Positions 1 to 11,950 of a stretch of 64,000 nucleotides of DNA are shown here, piece after piece. The stretch spans positions 26,912,513 through 26,976,512 of the forward strand of contig OY743181.1 of assembly GCA_963555705.1 (NCBI GenBank), written 5' to 3'. Source of the stretch: Ligustrum vulgare. Taxonomy: Eukaryota; Streptophyta; Magnoliopsida; Lamiales; Oleaceae. Position numbers and translations under genes: made by a program. A model generated the notes under the pieces. It did not search any database. It was not told the origin of the DNA and saw nothing but the letters and a program-made list of their open reading frames with translations. The first letter of the stretch is position 1. Every line of letters starts with the position of its first letter.

Positions 1-1645
1 GAACTAATAAAGGACTTTGATTGTACTATAAATTATATTTGAGGAAAACAAATGTTATGGGTGACCTGTTAAGTAGAAATAGTCATATTCTAAAGAGACT
101 GAAGGAACTTTATAAGGAAGTAGAGAATTCAATTTATAAATTCTAAACCCATGACGGATTATATTTAGTGCATTGGTAATACAACCTACCTTTGTAGAGA
201 GAATTAAAGAAGGAAAAAAGATTAACCTATTTTCTAGTAAGATCCACAAAAATCTGGCAAAAGAAAATCCAACTAAGTACAATACCTCTCCTTGAGGAAC
301 CCTAACATATAAGAATAGGATGTATGTACCATAGTAAAATGATTGCGATATGATATTTTACACGAAGCTCAAAGTACTCATTATTCAGCACACCCTGGAG
401 CAACCAAATTATATCAAGAATTAAATCCTTGTATTGGTGGCCAGACATGAAACGAGAAATTGCAAAATTTGTGGTCAAATGTCTCACTTGCCAACAAGTT
501 AAGGCTGAAATTCGATGATCAGCAGATACTTTGCAAGCACGTCAGATCCTATAATGGAAATAAGTGACGAAAACAATGGATTTCATTAATGGACTACTAA
601 AAGTCACTAATGGCTTCAATGCAATATAGGTAATCAGTGATCGATTGATAAAATTTTCACATTTTCTACCCATCAAGATGCTTTGAAGATGAAAAAGTTG
701 TCTACTTTATACATTCAAGAGATAGTGAAGTTGCATGGAAAATCTATCACTAATACTTCAGATCGCAAGCCCGATACATATCTCGATCTTGGAAAGAAGT
801 ACATAATTTCTTAGGAACGAAATTAAACTTCCGTACTTCCTTTCATCCATAGAAAGATGGACAGTTCGAACATACCATTCAAACTCTAGAAAATATGCTT
901 CGTGCATGCGTGTTAGAGTTTTCCCGGAATTGAGATCATTACCACCCTTGATCGAACTCTCGTTTAGCAACAATTATCATGCTTACATTCAAATGTCTCC
1001 TTTCAAAGCATTATATGGTAGAAAATGCCGACCGTTGATATATTAGAATGAGATGGACGAGAATAAGATTTTGATCTCCAAAATGGTAAAAAACATAATT
1101 GAGGCAATAGGGAATAAAAATGAGGTTATAGCAGCACAAGATCGACAACGAAGTTATGTTGATAAACATTACAGGTCATTAGAATTTGCAATTGGAGATA
1201 AGGTCTTTATTCTTATATCTTCGATCAAGAGATTATTATGATTTGGAAAGAGAGGAAAGTTAACTCCACAGTTTATCGAACCCTTCGAAATTTTGGGAAG
1301 AATTGAAAAAGTAGATTATAGGTTGAATTATCTGAACATATGAAAAGAATGCTTGATGTATTTCATGTATCTACCCTTCAGAAGTACATACCCGATCCTT
1401 CCCATATTCTATCTGAAATACCCATAGATATTCTACCTAGACTGACTCTCAAAGAAAAGTCAGTAACAATCTTGATGCATGATATTAAGAAACTTTGAAA
1501 TAAGGAAATGTCGTTAGTATGGGTGTTATGCTGAAGGAGGCTATAGAAGAAGAAACATGGGAATGAGATAATGAGATAATGTCTCAACACTCAGAACTCT
1601 TCGCCTAGGTGATTTCGGGGGGAAATTCTTTTAAGAAGTGTTGAT
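1..1645 (+). pseudogene. Decayed Ty3/gypsy pol 3' part (RNase H end, integrase, chromodomain)
   Basis: Broken reading frames resemble the end of a plant Ty3/gypsy polyprotein, in order. An RNase H tail (LIKDFDCTI) lies near position 10. The integrase zinc-binding region follows at about 380-510 (HPGATKLYQE, then CLTCQQV). The integrase core follows, with a DGQ-like motif and [11 protein letters not shown] near 860-920, then FKALYGRKC near 1005-1030. The integrase C-terminus is best preserved at 1053-1241 (EFAIGDKVF), then RFGKRGKL. The VFHVS/KYIPDPSHI segment is near 1360-1400, and a chromodomain-like stretch lies at about 1480-1590. The frame is cut by many stops and frameshifts, so the copy is old and dead. 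The coding end runs to the LTR at 1646, as in Tekay/Del-like chromoviruses; that lineage is inferred. The 5' half of the element lies outside the window. Confidence 0.8.
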
Positions 1646-2428
1646 TGTAACATCTCGAAAAATTAAGACATCGCCATTTGCTCGTTTTTATGTAATGAGT
1701 TGCTTTTTGAATCTTTTATGAAAATAAAATTAGGAAAAATTAAAAAATAATGGGAAAAGGAATTTTAGGAAAAACAGCTGAAAACATCTATTTTTCATTA
1801 GAAGTACTTGATATATCGGAGATATAATTTTGAAACGAACTTCAAGAATATGAAATCAATTTATAAGTTCGACCCACAAATTATCCGGTGAATTTGAATA
1901 ATAACTCGTTACCGAAAGTCTCGATAACTTTTTTATTGTCTTATTTGACAATCCATAACTTTCTCAATGGTTGGCCTTTTCTTGCATGGTAAAATGCATG
2001 TGAAACTAGACATTTAGTAATTTGCAATGATATCAAGAATTTCATGTCTAGACCTTTTTTTTCAATATCTTAAATTCAAGCTTAAACTTCTATCACAAAG
2101 ATGGGATTCTTCAAAATTAAAAATTGAGATTCTACCTTTGCCACTTTAGGGTTTTAGCTCTTATTAATACACTCTACCTTCCTTAATCTCTAGGTAATTC
2201 TCCTTCCAATTGACACCTCCTCTTCATCCATGATTAAGTAGATAGAGCTTTGCCATCTCCAAGACAAAATTGATAAGGTTGAAAGAACTCAATTCTATTC
2301 ATTTAATATCAAATACAAAAAGTCCAGTTTTAGTATAAATGGTAGGGTAAATTGAATACATACTAAAAAACTGCATAGAAACCCTGAGTTTGAAGAAGTT
2401 AAAAAGCACCATGCACTCTAAAAACTAA
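1646..2428 (+). repeat. 3' LTR of the decayed gypsy element, first segment
   Basis: The LTR opens with TGTAACATCTCG directly after the pol remnant. It is cut at 2428 by the Harbinger insertion and resumes at 7902. Parts of this segment (for example about 1805-1885) match, in inverted orientation, the LTR copy at 9259-11311, which supports the LTR call. No coding sequence was seen. Confidence 0.7.
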
Positions 2429-2444
2429 GGTCCCGTTCTCTTTA
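2429..2444 (+). repeat. Left terminal inverted repeat of the Harbinger element
   Basis: GGTCCCGTTCTCTTTA abuts the TAA duplication. The following 200 bp is rich in GTTTTC/GAAAAC words that also fill the ends of the related non-autonomous elements at 22036, 44518 and 54187. Confidence 0.9.
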
Positions 2445-2659
2445 GTGTTTTTCATTTGTTTTTCGTTTTCTGTTTCCGAAAACGCGAAAAACGCGTTCTG
2501 TTATGACGTTTTCGAAAAAAAAATTCAGAAAACATTTTTAAAATTTGCAAAAAGAAATTGAAAAAACGTGGATACCTCGTTTTTCACGTTTTCCTTGTAA
2601 AATTTGGAAAATGGAAAAACGTGGTATCTCCGCATTTTCCATATTTAAAAAAAAATAAA

Positions 2660-4684
2660 AATAAAATGTTAAAACACAAAGTCAGAGCCTTTCAGTCCAG
2701 AAATCAACCCAGCTTCCATCTCCCTCAAGCTCGCGTTCTCTCCGCCCGCAGCCACCGCCCGCGTCCACTGCCATCGCCCGCCACCACCGGCCGCCACCAT
2801 CGGCAACAGTAAGCATATTGTTGTCTCTAATTTGTTTCTTTAATGGATAGAGGAAGAATTTTGCTTGAGCCAACAAAGAAAGGGAAAAATGTTCATCACA
2901 CCTCACCCCATTATCACTACCACACATAACGGATCTAGCACCATGTTTATCATATTTCTCTGTAGGAATCCAATTATCTCTGATTTTGCACAATTTTTTG
3001 AAGCTGGAAGAAGCCCTATTTCGGGCTACTGTTTCCGGTTTTTTTTTTTTTTTTCCGATTTTGAATAATTTTCTCAATGTAGATATATGAAAAAAATAAT
3101 TATCATAACATTATTTTATGACCAATGCTAATCCCGAATGCACAATATGCACAATTTTGATCGTTACATATATGTTTAAGAAGGGTAAATAATTTCTCCT
3201 AAGCTTGCTAGCAGCTGTAGATAACCGAAACAGATTTTGGTAATTGGGGGTTAATTATAACCATGTTGCCAACCTATCTCAAATTTTATATTCTTAGTAT
3301 TTTATTTTATAAGTTAAAATGGATATTGGTTTGGATTTTTTGAAATGTAGTTGACCTTACTACTTTTATATAGTTACAAAAGTACAAATATATTACAGAA
3401 AATTGATGAGAATATGTATAAACTGAGGTCCCCAAGTCCTCCTGAGTTCGATATATATTGTATGTTTAATCAATTAATGGATGTTCCCAAACTAGCACAT
3501 GTAGTGTATTTTCATGGTTGGATGGTCAAGTGTATTTGTTTTCAATTGTAATTATGTTATAATTATGAACTTAGCTTCTAGATGAATCTGTAATAACTCT
3601 TTAGAAACAAAAAAAATACAACTTCCTTCTTTGTATCTGTTAATTAATTATTGGCATAGTGGGAACGATGCTTTAAGCTGATTGCTTGTTAATTAATTAT
3701 TTCTGGACATTTTTTTGCTATATTCTCTTTAATATTTGTCATAATTTTTTGGGACCCCACTACTGCGTTAAGCGGGTTTTCTTGATCATTTGGTCTCTGA
3801 TTTATCAATTTTATCATGTTCGTTTGTGTAATCTTGCTTAATAATCAACATGTCTAATATTTAGCCACTTGAAGTAACCAATCAAGGATGTACATTTCAA
3901 TCTTACTCCTTTGATACAAACAAAATGAGGGCCTTCGACTAAAATATATAGAATAAATTGTTTGTATGTACTTGTAAGTTTTTTGTTTGTGGGAGCACAC
4001 TTGATGATACTGTTACTCTTGTTTTGAAGTGAATTGATTGTGTGAATCCATGTGTTATATTTCTCTCTTTGATAAATATTTGATTGTGTTAAGAAAGTGT
4101 TTGATAAGGTTATGAGATGCAGATTGCCATTATCAAATTATTGACTAGACTTGATTATGACAATGTTGGATACATGGCCATAAGTGCTGTTGGCCATGTG
4201 TGTAATACACTTCAACTTGTGAACCCATTCAAGTTTTAAAGTATTTCACTATGAGTTAATCTATTAATTTTAACCAGATACTCTTTTTATTACTTTAATC
4301 CCATATCATGATAATCTTTTTAATTTGAAACAAAATTTTATTGAAGTATAACTCGTGAGAATCAAGTTCTTTTTAGTCAGGGGATAAATGATGCAAAAGT
4401 CCGTACAAGCAGTAAACACTGTTGAATTTGCTTATTCCCATATTCTGTTACATTATTTAGGGGGTAATATTAAACCATACCTTGGTTATTTAATACAATT
4501 TGAATATTCCTCTAAATATATCAATCCTCTTTTAGACTAGTAAACTAGTAATACCATGGTTCAAAGGTTCTTGTTAAGGGGGGATTAGTGCATGTTATCA
4601 ACTCTTAACTATTTTTGAAACAATTAATACTAGTATGAATCAATATAAAGTTTCAACTGAAGTTAAACCTTCTTTATAGACAAT
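2660..4684 (+). other. Harbinger leader with probable 5' UTR intron
   Basis: No protein-coding signal was seen. A GC-rich stretch at 2690-2810 stands out from AT-rich surroundings and looks like a leader exon. It ends in a donor-like AACA|GTAAGC near 2810. The next good acceptor, TTTATAG, lies at about 4679, just before the Myb/SANT start codon. A single UTR intron of about 1.87 kb is therefore inferred. Short open frames in both directions here show no family resemblance. Confidence 0.45.
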
Positions 4685-5741
4685 ATGGGCGGTCAAAGAA
4701 ATGCTAGGGAAACCACTATGACGTGGACTAATAAAAAAGAGACTGCCTTAATCCAAATATGCTACGATTATGTGAAAGCTGGTAAATTACAGTGTTCAAC
4801 ATTTAAGGAAGAGTGGTTGGGGAAGATTAGTGAAGATTTGAAACGCGTCATAAACGAGGACTGTGACATTGCTCAATTAAAGGGTAAATGGAACCGTCTG
4901 CGAAGCCATCATCGGTCATTTTCTGAACTTATTAAGCATACATGAGTCACATGGGATTCAGATACATGCACAGTAAGTGCTCCTGAAGAAGTTTGGCAAG
5001 CATTTTTTGTGGTAAATTTTCCTTCGCAGCATATAATTTTTTATCATTTACCTTTATTGTTTATCAATTTACATTACTTCTTTTTTAATATGTACATATT
5101 ATTTCATGTTACGTTACTTCTTAATATGTACATATTATTTCATGTATCTATGTTTTTTAATGCAGAAAAATGCAAAGATTTACAAGAAATTCAAGAAAGA
5201 TGGATGCCCACATTATGAGAAGCTTGGAGAACTCTTTGGTGGAACCACGACGACTGGAGGGTTAGGCACCCCCTCAACTCAGCTTCCACCCTCTTCAGAT
5301 GATAAACGACAGATGGAGGACGATTTTCTAACAAAGGGCGTTCATGTACGGGTACATAATGTTGATGAATCGGAGATTGAAAAGCCTCCCTGTCGTCGCA
5401 AAACACCTAAGATCAGTAAATCAGACAAGATAGATGAGGCCCTGGCGCGTTGGGAGTCCACTATGAATAAAAGAGATGATGAAAGTGAACTTCGACAAAC
5501 TTACTTGAAGGAGAAGATTGCAAAAATGCAAGGGAAATCATCTATTGGTACCAGTGGGAGTGAAGCAACTAGCCAAGACCCTTTTACGCAAGCGAAGTGC
5601 ATGGCCATATTAAACAATATGGAAGCATTGACTGATGAGCTATTCGCTAACGCTTTGAAGGCACTCAGAGATCCAGAATTTAGGGTGCAATTTGTGTTGA
5701 TGCCTGAGAGTAGGAGGATGAATGTGTTGAAATTTCTTTAA
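4685..5741 (+). pseudogene. Harbinger Myb/SANT-like DNA-binding protein, one premature stop
   Basis: The frame starts MGGQRNARETTMTWTNKKE, and the segment WTNKKETALIQICYDYVKAG is the first helix region of the Myb/SANT-like domain of Harbinger ORF1 proteins. LKGKWNRLRSHHRSFSELI is the DNA-contacting part. Exon 1 runs 4685-5011 and exon 2 5166-5741, with intron 5012-5165 (GTAAAT to TGCAG). The junction is in frame (EEVWQAFFV to KNAKIYKKFKKDGCPHYEKL). The second half is charged and ends near MPESRRMNVLKFL. A TGA at about 4943-4945 interrupts an otherwise open exon 1. In this superfamily the protein binds the element ends and helps bring the transposase to the nucleus. Without the stop it would be about 300 residues, a normal size. 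Confidence 0.85.
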
Positions 5742-5814
5742 GTGATTTCCTATCGTGTAGCTTTAAGTGACCATGTTGCTTTATTTGTACTTGTTCTATG
5801 AATGATTGTTTGAT

Positions 5815-6024
5815 GTTGTATTGTACTATGGATTGCATAATTGTGTTGATGTTCTGTATTATCAGTACGTTGAGACTAGATGTGGATTTGGCAAGGTTTC
5901 TATGTATGAACTTGTTGTATTATACTATGGATTGCATAATTGTGTTGATGTTCTGTATTATCAGTACGTTGTGACTAGATGCGGATTTGGTAAGGTTTCT
6001 ATATATGAACTTGTTGTGTTGTGG
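5815..6024 (+). repeat. Two-copy direct repeat, about 99 bp, between the Harbinger genes
   Basis: The segment beginning GTTGTATTGTACTATGG near 5815 is repeated from about 5914 with few differences. Both copies carry GATTGCATAATTGTG and ATTATCAGTACGTTG. A shorter third partial copy begins near 6012. The repeat lies in the spacer between the two genes. Confidence 0.8.
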
Positions 6025-6109
6025 TCTTTGCAACATGTAGTGGAGATATTAACAACGTTGCAATTTTACGCGTTGGACTAAATCTTAGTGATATGCATTT
6101 GTGCAGGAA

Positions 6110-7384
6110 ATGTCTTCTTTAGGTCAAATTTCACCCGATGAATCAAGTGATGAAGATTTGTTCCTCATAGATGACGAACCTGATGCATCCGTAGATATGA
6201 TGGGATTGCAGATTGTACAATTTGCATATGAAGGGATCTGTAGGACGCCACGAAGAACTTCATTGCTTACTGGAAGGATGTATATAAATGAGGTATTAAA
6301 TGGACATCCATATGTGTGTCATGATAATTTTCGCATGCAGAAACATGTATTTGAGAACTTTTGTAGCACCTTAAAAGAAAAATGTTTATTGAGAGATGGA
6401 AAAAAAAGTTAGCGTCGAGGAAGGGGTGGGTTCGCAATGTTTTTGATGATCGTTGGGCACAGTACACGGTATAGAATTATAGGTGACAGATTCCAATATG
6501 GAAATCACACAATACACAAATGGTTTAAGAAAGTCCTACGTGCTATTTGTGAGTTAGGCATTGAGCTAATACGCCCAACGAACAGAGGTGTTGTACATGA
6601 GCGTATCTTGCAGAGATACCCGTACTTCAAGGATTGTATTGGTGCAATTGATGGAACACATGTGGCAGCTTGGACGCCAGCTTTGAGACAAACAGCTTTT
6701 CGAGGACGAAAAACAACTGTAACACAAAATGTAATGGTAGTCTGTGATTTTGATATGAAGGTCACATATGTGCATGTTGGATGGGAAGGGTCGGCCAATG
6801 ATTCTCGGGTATTCATTGACGCTGTTACTACCGACGCAAACGGATTTCCAATGCCATGTGGAGGTATATTGCATTACTTTTTTAATTTTCGAGTAAAACT
6901 CCTTTGACACATAAGCTTAGACTATGTTATTTTATGCGCAGATGAATTTTACTTGGTTGATGCTGGCTATCCAAACATACCCAGGTTTCTTGCCCCTTAT
7001 CGAGGACGTCGATATCATCTACGTGATTACGTAGGAGGAGGACGACTGGGTGGAAAAGAAGAGTTGTTTAATTACAGACATTCCTCATGTCGCAATGTGA
7101 TCGAGCGATGCATTGGAGTTATAAAGGCCATATTTCCAATTTTGAAGTTTATCTGTAATTTTCCTCTTACTAGGCAAAGACACATACCTGCTGCGTGCTA
7201 CACAATACATAACTTCATTCTCAAAGAGCACGCATTGGATAAGTTGTTTACAGAATATTCTCAAGAAAATATGATATTTGATGAAGAACCTGAATCATCT
7301 GATGCACGTGAACCCATTCAATTTGATTCCAACCAGACGGCTCAGATGGCACAAGTGCGAGAACAAATTGCTACCCAAATGTAG
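6110..7384 (+). pseudogene. PIF/Harbinger DDE transposase, one in-frame stop
   Basis: This is a DDE_Tnp_4-type transposase. Exon 1 runs to 6863 and the last exon 6942-7384. Intron 6864-6941 joins MPCG to DEFYLVDAGYPNIPRFLAPY in frame. The catalytic triad is visible: first Asp in IGAIDGTHV, second Asp in SANDSRVF, and Glu in RNVIERCIGVIK. An acceptor-like GTGCAG lies directly before the first ATG (6110), so an upstream non-coding exon is likely. A TAG at 6410-6412 follows a run of eight A in the N-terminal region, and the frame then continues open through the catalytic core. Slippage in the A-run is a plausible cause, but because the frame is the same on both sides a simple one-base shift does not explain it alone. 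The protein would excise and reinsert elements with these terminal repeats at TAA/TTA targets. Confidence 0.9.
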
Positions 7385-7882
7385 AACGATTACGAGCAAC
7401 ATGAATTTTTAAACTTTTTGGCAGCAATAAATTGTTTGATTGGGGCTAATCTATTTATTTTTGTTGTTCCAAACTCAAATATGGCAGCTCTATTTCAGTT
7501 ATATTGCGTTTATCATATATGTATGAATGTTCAATGCATATATATATTCACCAGAAATATAATTACAACTACACAAAGTGTGTGTTTGATATTATTTATG
7601 AACTATTTTTTTTTTAAAATTAAAAGTAATTTTTAAGAGAATGGATGATTTATATTTGGTTGAAAAGTCAAATATTGTGGAATTCACTTTTAATGACAAT
7701 CAAACAAGGACAAAATAGTTTTCTGCAAAAAAACTCAAACAGAACGTGTTTTCCAACTTTTCATTTTCGAAAACAGTTTTTAGAAATAACAAACCAAACG
7801 CGTTTTCAGCAATTTTGAAAACATTCACAGAAAACGAAAAATGGAAAACATTTTCGAAAATGAAAAACGGAAAACGGAAACA
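7385..7882 (+). other. Harbinger 3' non-coding and subterminal region
   Basis: No gene was seen. The last 180 bp repeats CGAAAAC/GTTTTC-type words in mirror image to the left subterminal region. Confidence 0.6.
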
Positions 7883-7898
7883 TAAAGAGAACGGGGCC
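7883..7898 (-). repeat. Right terminal inverted repeat of the Harbinger element
   Basis: TAAAGAGAACGGGGCC is followed by the TAA duplication at 7899-7901. It is the reverse complement of the left end with one mismatch. Confidence 0.9.
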
Positions 7899-7901
7899 TA
7901 A

Positions 7902-9258
7902 GATATTAAATTTCTTGTGTTTTTTCCAAAGCTTATAGTAAGCTTCTTTAGTTGATAACAAGTTTATTTATTTATAAAAGTATGAGCTCAAATAAAAAAT
8001 AACATAGTAAGTAAAAAAATGGAATCCTTGGAAATAGCTATGCTGACACGTATCGATACTTTGATTATACGTGTCGACTCCTGGAGATGAAAATTTCTAG
8101 GTGTTGGCATGCAATAGAACACATGTTGACACTTCAACATTTTTAGGATTCTAATCTTCTTATTTTTTCTCCTCATTTCATTTTAAAAGTCAATATTATT
8201 CTATCCATATACAATGACTGATTGATTTACCTTTAATACGTGAAATGATTTGATTACTTGTAATACTCGATTAATTGTGAACCATGAAATGTTTTACGTA
8301 TTTAGGTTGTAACTCTACACTCCTTTTTTTATTATAATGTGGGTATCAATTTTGTATGCAGGGAGTCGTCTGATGACCTAGAGACGTGCGACGAACGACA
8401 TTTTGTTATTGACCATATTGGGACAGATAGGGATAATGGATGAAGTTATGTGGGTTATGACCGTTTTATCAAAATTTTAAGTAGAATGGATTAAGTACTA
8501 GGGAGAGGATCGAAGATCTATAATCTATAACCGATTCCATGTTCATTAATTTTTTTTTTATTTAAAAAAAAGCACATATATGTAGAATACTCGACTAATT
8601 ATTATTCATAGTTTCATGTTTTAAAACGTAGATATTATACCCTTATAGATTTGACATTGTCTCTTGTGAATGGATTTTTTTGGCCGATTTGATATTATAT
8701 GTATGTGATCGAGGTACATACCTTGTAAGCATACCACGATACTGGACTTTACAGCGATTCATTGGGTCTAACTTCTACGTTGATTACCATGATGTCGTAA
8801 CCCTTGATTACTTGTTCTCTAATGATTTCTTAGGAGAATAGAATAAAATAAATGGAAAAGAGGTGTTTTGTTATCTTTTGTAAGTCTTTTTTTTTAAATG
8901 ACTATGTAACGTGGTTTGAAATATTTTATGAACTATCTTCTTTCGTTGAAACAATCAGTTCAAAGTACCATTTAAATATGCAAAAAATTGTATCTGGATC
9001 CATTATGTGTCGACACCTAAACCCTTAGTGTCGAAACCTAAACCCTTAGTGTTGACATCAGAGACAAATGAATTTTTTACAAAAATTTTGCAAGGTATCA
9101 ACACCTTGCAGGGTTGGTTTTGACACCAAAACTCCTACGGCCAATCCTGCAAGTCTATACGCACCAAGGTTTTTCCGTGCGTAAAAATTTTAAATTTATT
9201 TATATATTAACTTTATTATTCATAAAATTGATACGTGGATTCGAGGGTGGGTGTTACA
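7902..9258 (+). repeat. 3' LTR of the gypsy element, second segment
   Basis: This continues the LTR interrupted at 2428. It ends GGGTGGGTGTTACA at 9258, the mirror of the TGTAACA start, as in plant Tekay-like LTRs. With the Harbinger insert removed the LTR is about 2.1 kb. It contains short repeats of the word ACCTAAACCCTTAGTGT near 9008-9055. It encodes nothing recognisable. Confidence 0.65.
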
Positions 9259-10150
9259 GCATTGGTGTCGACATCAAATTGCCTAGACCTACATGGAGAG
9301 CCTCAATAGCTTGGTTGTCAAAAACCTATGGGTTTTGGTGGATGAATTTTTCGGAAAATCTTTTGTTTTTGCATCAACACTTAGGGTTTAGGTGTTGACA
9401 TCTATCAATTCTAGGCCCGATTCTTAAGTGTTTAAATATATTTTCAATCATGACTTTCACAATATAAATTATTTCATAAAACATCTCAAAACACATTATA
9501 TTGTCATCTAAGAAGAGGATTTACAAAAGATATCAAAATTTCATCTTTTTTTGTTTATAACCCTATTATTACTATTACAACATCTTTACTCTCCTGATTA
9601 ATCATCATAAAATGGGTAATCAAGGGTTACGATATCATTGCAATCGAATAGAAGTGGGACTTAACAATCCGCTGTAATGTTGAGGTACTTACAATACGCC
9701 TGCCAGGTGTGCACCTCTATCACATACATATAAAATCCTCATTCGTCGATTAAATCCACTCCCGGTAGATGACATCAAAGAATTCAACATGTAACATCAA
9801 CATAAAACGTGGAAATAGATAATATTAATTCAATGAGAAAACTTTACTCTTTGTAACGAATTGTGATCAATGATCCCATTTTACATCTTTACTCTTACCC
9901 CCATGCACTTGAGTCAATTCACTTCAAGAAATCGATAAGCTGGATGTATTCAACAAACTCAATCATTTAACCTTAATTGGCCTCATTAGGGTTAATAATG
10001 AAACATCGTTCATCACACATCTCAGGGTCAATGAGATTGCTCTCGGTGTATAAAATCACTATCAATGTTCTTAATAACAAAATGGGGTAGGTCAAGAATC
10101 TATAATCCATTGTAACAAATATTTCTTCGTAATTTATATTCGATCGACCA
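8340..10150. repeat. Core of the long inverted repeat formed by the two LTRs
   Basis: The arms are clearest at 8690-8840 and 9600-9740, which share ATATGTATGTGAT, GTAACCCTTGATTAC and the words around them once one arm is reverse-complemented. They continue outward to 8340 and 10150 with more differences. A transcript crossing the centre near 9258 could fold into a long imperfect hairpin. Confidence 0.75.
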
Positions 10151-11311
10151 ATGCATAATCATAACCACATAACAAAATTATTTCTTATAAAAGAAGTGTA
10201 GAGATCACTCAAAGTATAATGAAGGAAGAGCACAACCTGTAAAAGCAAAACAATGATGACAAGGAAATCAAAACCCAAATTTATGTCAAGGTGTTAACAC
10301 TTGGTAATAAATTGCCAAGGTGCTGACAAGTATCATACAGAGTAACAAAACCTATTTTTTTTCCTAGAATTGTAAGTTGAATTTCTTCAATGTTTTTCTA
10401 TATTGTTACCTTCTTTGACTTATATCCTATGCAAGAACTTCTTTATGAACTAACAAACGTTGTACTAGATCAATAAAACCATAAAGATTTAGACTCTTAC
10501 CTAGGGTTTTAGGGAGAAATAAGCTCTTTAATTGCAACTCACGATTTTCTTGCAGAACTTATGGTTTGAATGTGAGTTTTAAATCTTTCCAAGTCCTTCG
10601 ATTTAAGCTGAAGCCTTACTTCATGGATTTATACATAGTTCAGGTGATTTAAATCTTCATCATCAATGACATGAATTAGGCTAAGGCTTATCTCTTTCAT
10701 GATGGACAAATAGGAGGTGTTTAATGGTGAAGGAAATCCTTGCTGGCTATGTTAATAGGGTTGCCGAGGGTTGCTAAAATAAGGAGGCCAATAGAGGATG
10801 TAACAATTCATACTTCTCATTTCCACTTTTGAAGAATTTCATCCTTAGGTTGGAAAGTTCAAGCTTTAATTTGGAATACCAAACAAAGTTTAGGTATGAC
10901 ATTCTTTGTACCACAGTAAAGTACTCATGTCCATTTTACCATATGAGAAACGACAAATTGTAGTGAAAGTTATAGCTTGTTGAAGTAAGCAACTCGAAAC
11001 TATGATTTCGATACTTTTGATCAAGGGATATCTTCAAAATTTACTGATGATAATCCATCGGTCAAGCTTGTAAACTAATTTCGTATTCTTGAATTCATAT
11101 CGAGAGCTACATCATAATTATATCAAGATCTTCCAATGGATAGCGAAAATGCTTAAACGGGTGTCTCGAAAAGAGACATTTCCATGCATTTTCTAAATTT
11201 ATTCTTTTAATTTTCACTTTTTCTTTAAAATTGTATTTCATAAAAATTTCAACGGGAAAATATTACGCAATAGTTAGTATCTAGGGATGTCATTTTTTGG
11301 GGGGTGTTACA
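9259..11311 (-). repeat. Inverted copy of the same gypsy-family LTR, 3' end truncated
   Basis: Read on the minus strand it begins TGTAACACCCCCC at 11311. It then follows the plus-strand LTR: the region at about 11150-11020 matches 1805-1885, 9740-9600 matches 8690-8840, and about 10060-9960 matches 8360-8430. The reverse complement of CTTAGGGTTTAGGTGTTGA near 9381 matches the plus-strand LTR near 9008. The two copies meet tail to tail at 9258/9259, and this one lacks its last bases. No coding sequence was seen in its 2 kb. Confidence 0.65.
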
Positions 11312-11950
11312 ACTCGACCAACAACTCTACACTTTGGCTACTCATTTTCTTGAGTTTACAAAGGACTCAACAATGGTGTTAAAATGCAACCACAAAGGAA
11401 GAAAAAATAGCGAAACAATTTGTAAGCTAAACACCAAGAAGAGAAGACCAAATATAGCTTTCCCTATCATTCTTACACTTGCAAATAATACACGAAGGCT
11501 ATAGGAAAGTTCAAAGGATATATAGGATAAGTTTGGTCACAACAGATTGGGCCAAGACTTCCAAATAAATGGGCCAACAAATAAGACCAAGACCAAAACC
11601 AAAAACAAAAACCAAAACCAATATCAAGACTAAATACTAAATGGCCACACCAAGTGTATTGGGCCATGAGCAACTTAGCCTCTGTTTGGTTACAAACAAA
11701 GATTGTGACGCTTTCGAGGTAAAATATTTGTCTAAAAAGTGGTTTGAGAAAATGTGTGTGATTAAAAAGTGGTTTGAAAAAATATGTTGTTTATAAACTT
11801 ATTTGTAAACAGTTTACCAATGGAGGTTAATTAAGTTGCTTCTAATCACCCTAGTTGTATTCGAGTCAAATCAATTATTATGGTGTCACTATAATTGTTC
11901 TAACAGCGTTTTAACATCATTTTAGGATTTATCGGGTATCAAAATTAATC
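11312..11950 (-). repeat. 3' LTR remnant of the decayed copia element
   Basis: It is homologous to 13551-14005 but truncated at its outer edge and split by a small MITE at 11678-11826. It ends near GTATCAAAATTAATCA. Confidence 0.65.
11678..11826. mobile_element. 149-bp MITE with TTA target duplication
   Basis: The sequence GCCTCTGTTTGGTTAC to CCAATGGAGG interrupts the copia LTR between two TTA copies (11675-11677 and 11827-11829). The uninterrupted text AACTTAATT is seen in the partner LTR near 13877. It shares its first 12 bases with the MITE at 52122. Superfamily is inferred as PIF/Harbinger-like (Tourist) from the TTA duplication. Confidence 0.7.

Larger units (their letters stand above)
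2429..7898 (+). mobile_element. PIF/Harbinger DNA transposon, full length, coding genes interrupted
   Basis: This 5470 bp element has 16-bp terminal inverted repeats with one mismatch (GGTCCCGTTCTCTTTA at the left; the complement of the right end reads GGCCCCGTTCTCTTTA). It is flanked by a 3-bp TAA target duplication (2426-2428 and 7899-7901), the PIF/Harbinger signature. It carries both genes typical of the superfamily, a Myb/SANT-like DNA-binding protein and a DDE transposase, both on the plus strand. It inserted into the older gypsy LTR, so it is younger than that element. Each gene has one in-frame stop, so this copy is probably no longer autonomous. Confidence 0.93.

Noticed and set aside
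2558..3077. GC-rich frames of 84 and 131 codons on opposite strands
   Set aside because: No homology-like motif; position fits a transposon leader exon and intron.
5191..5406. Minus-strand frames under the Harbinger genes (also 6267-6467, 6505-6910)
   Set aside because: Shadows of the Myb/SANT and transposase coding strands.
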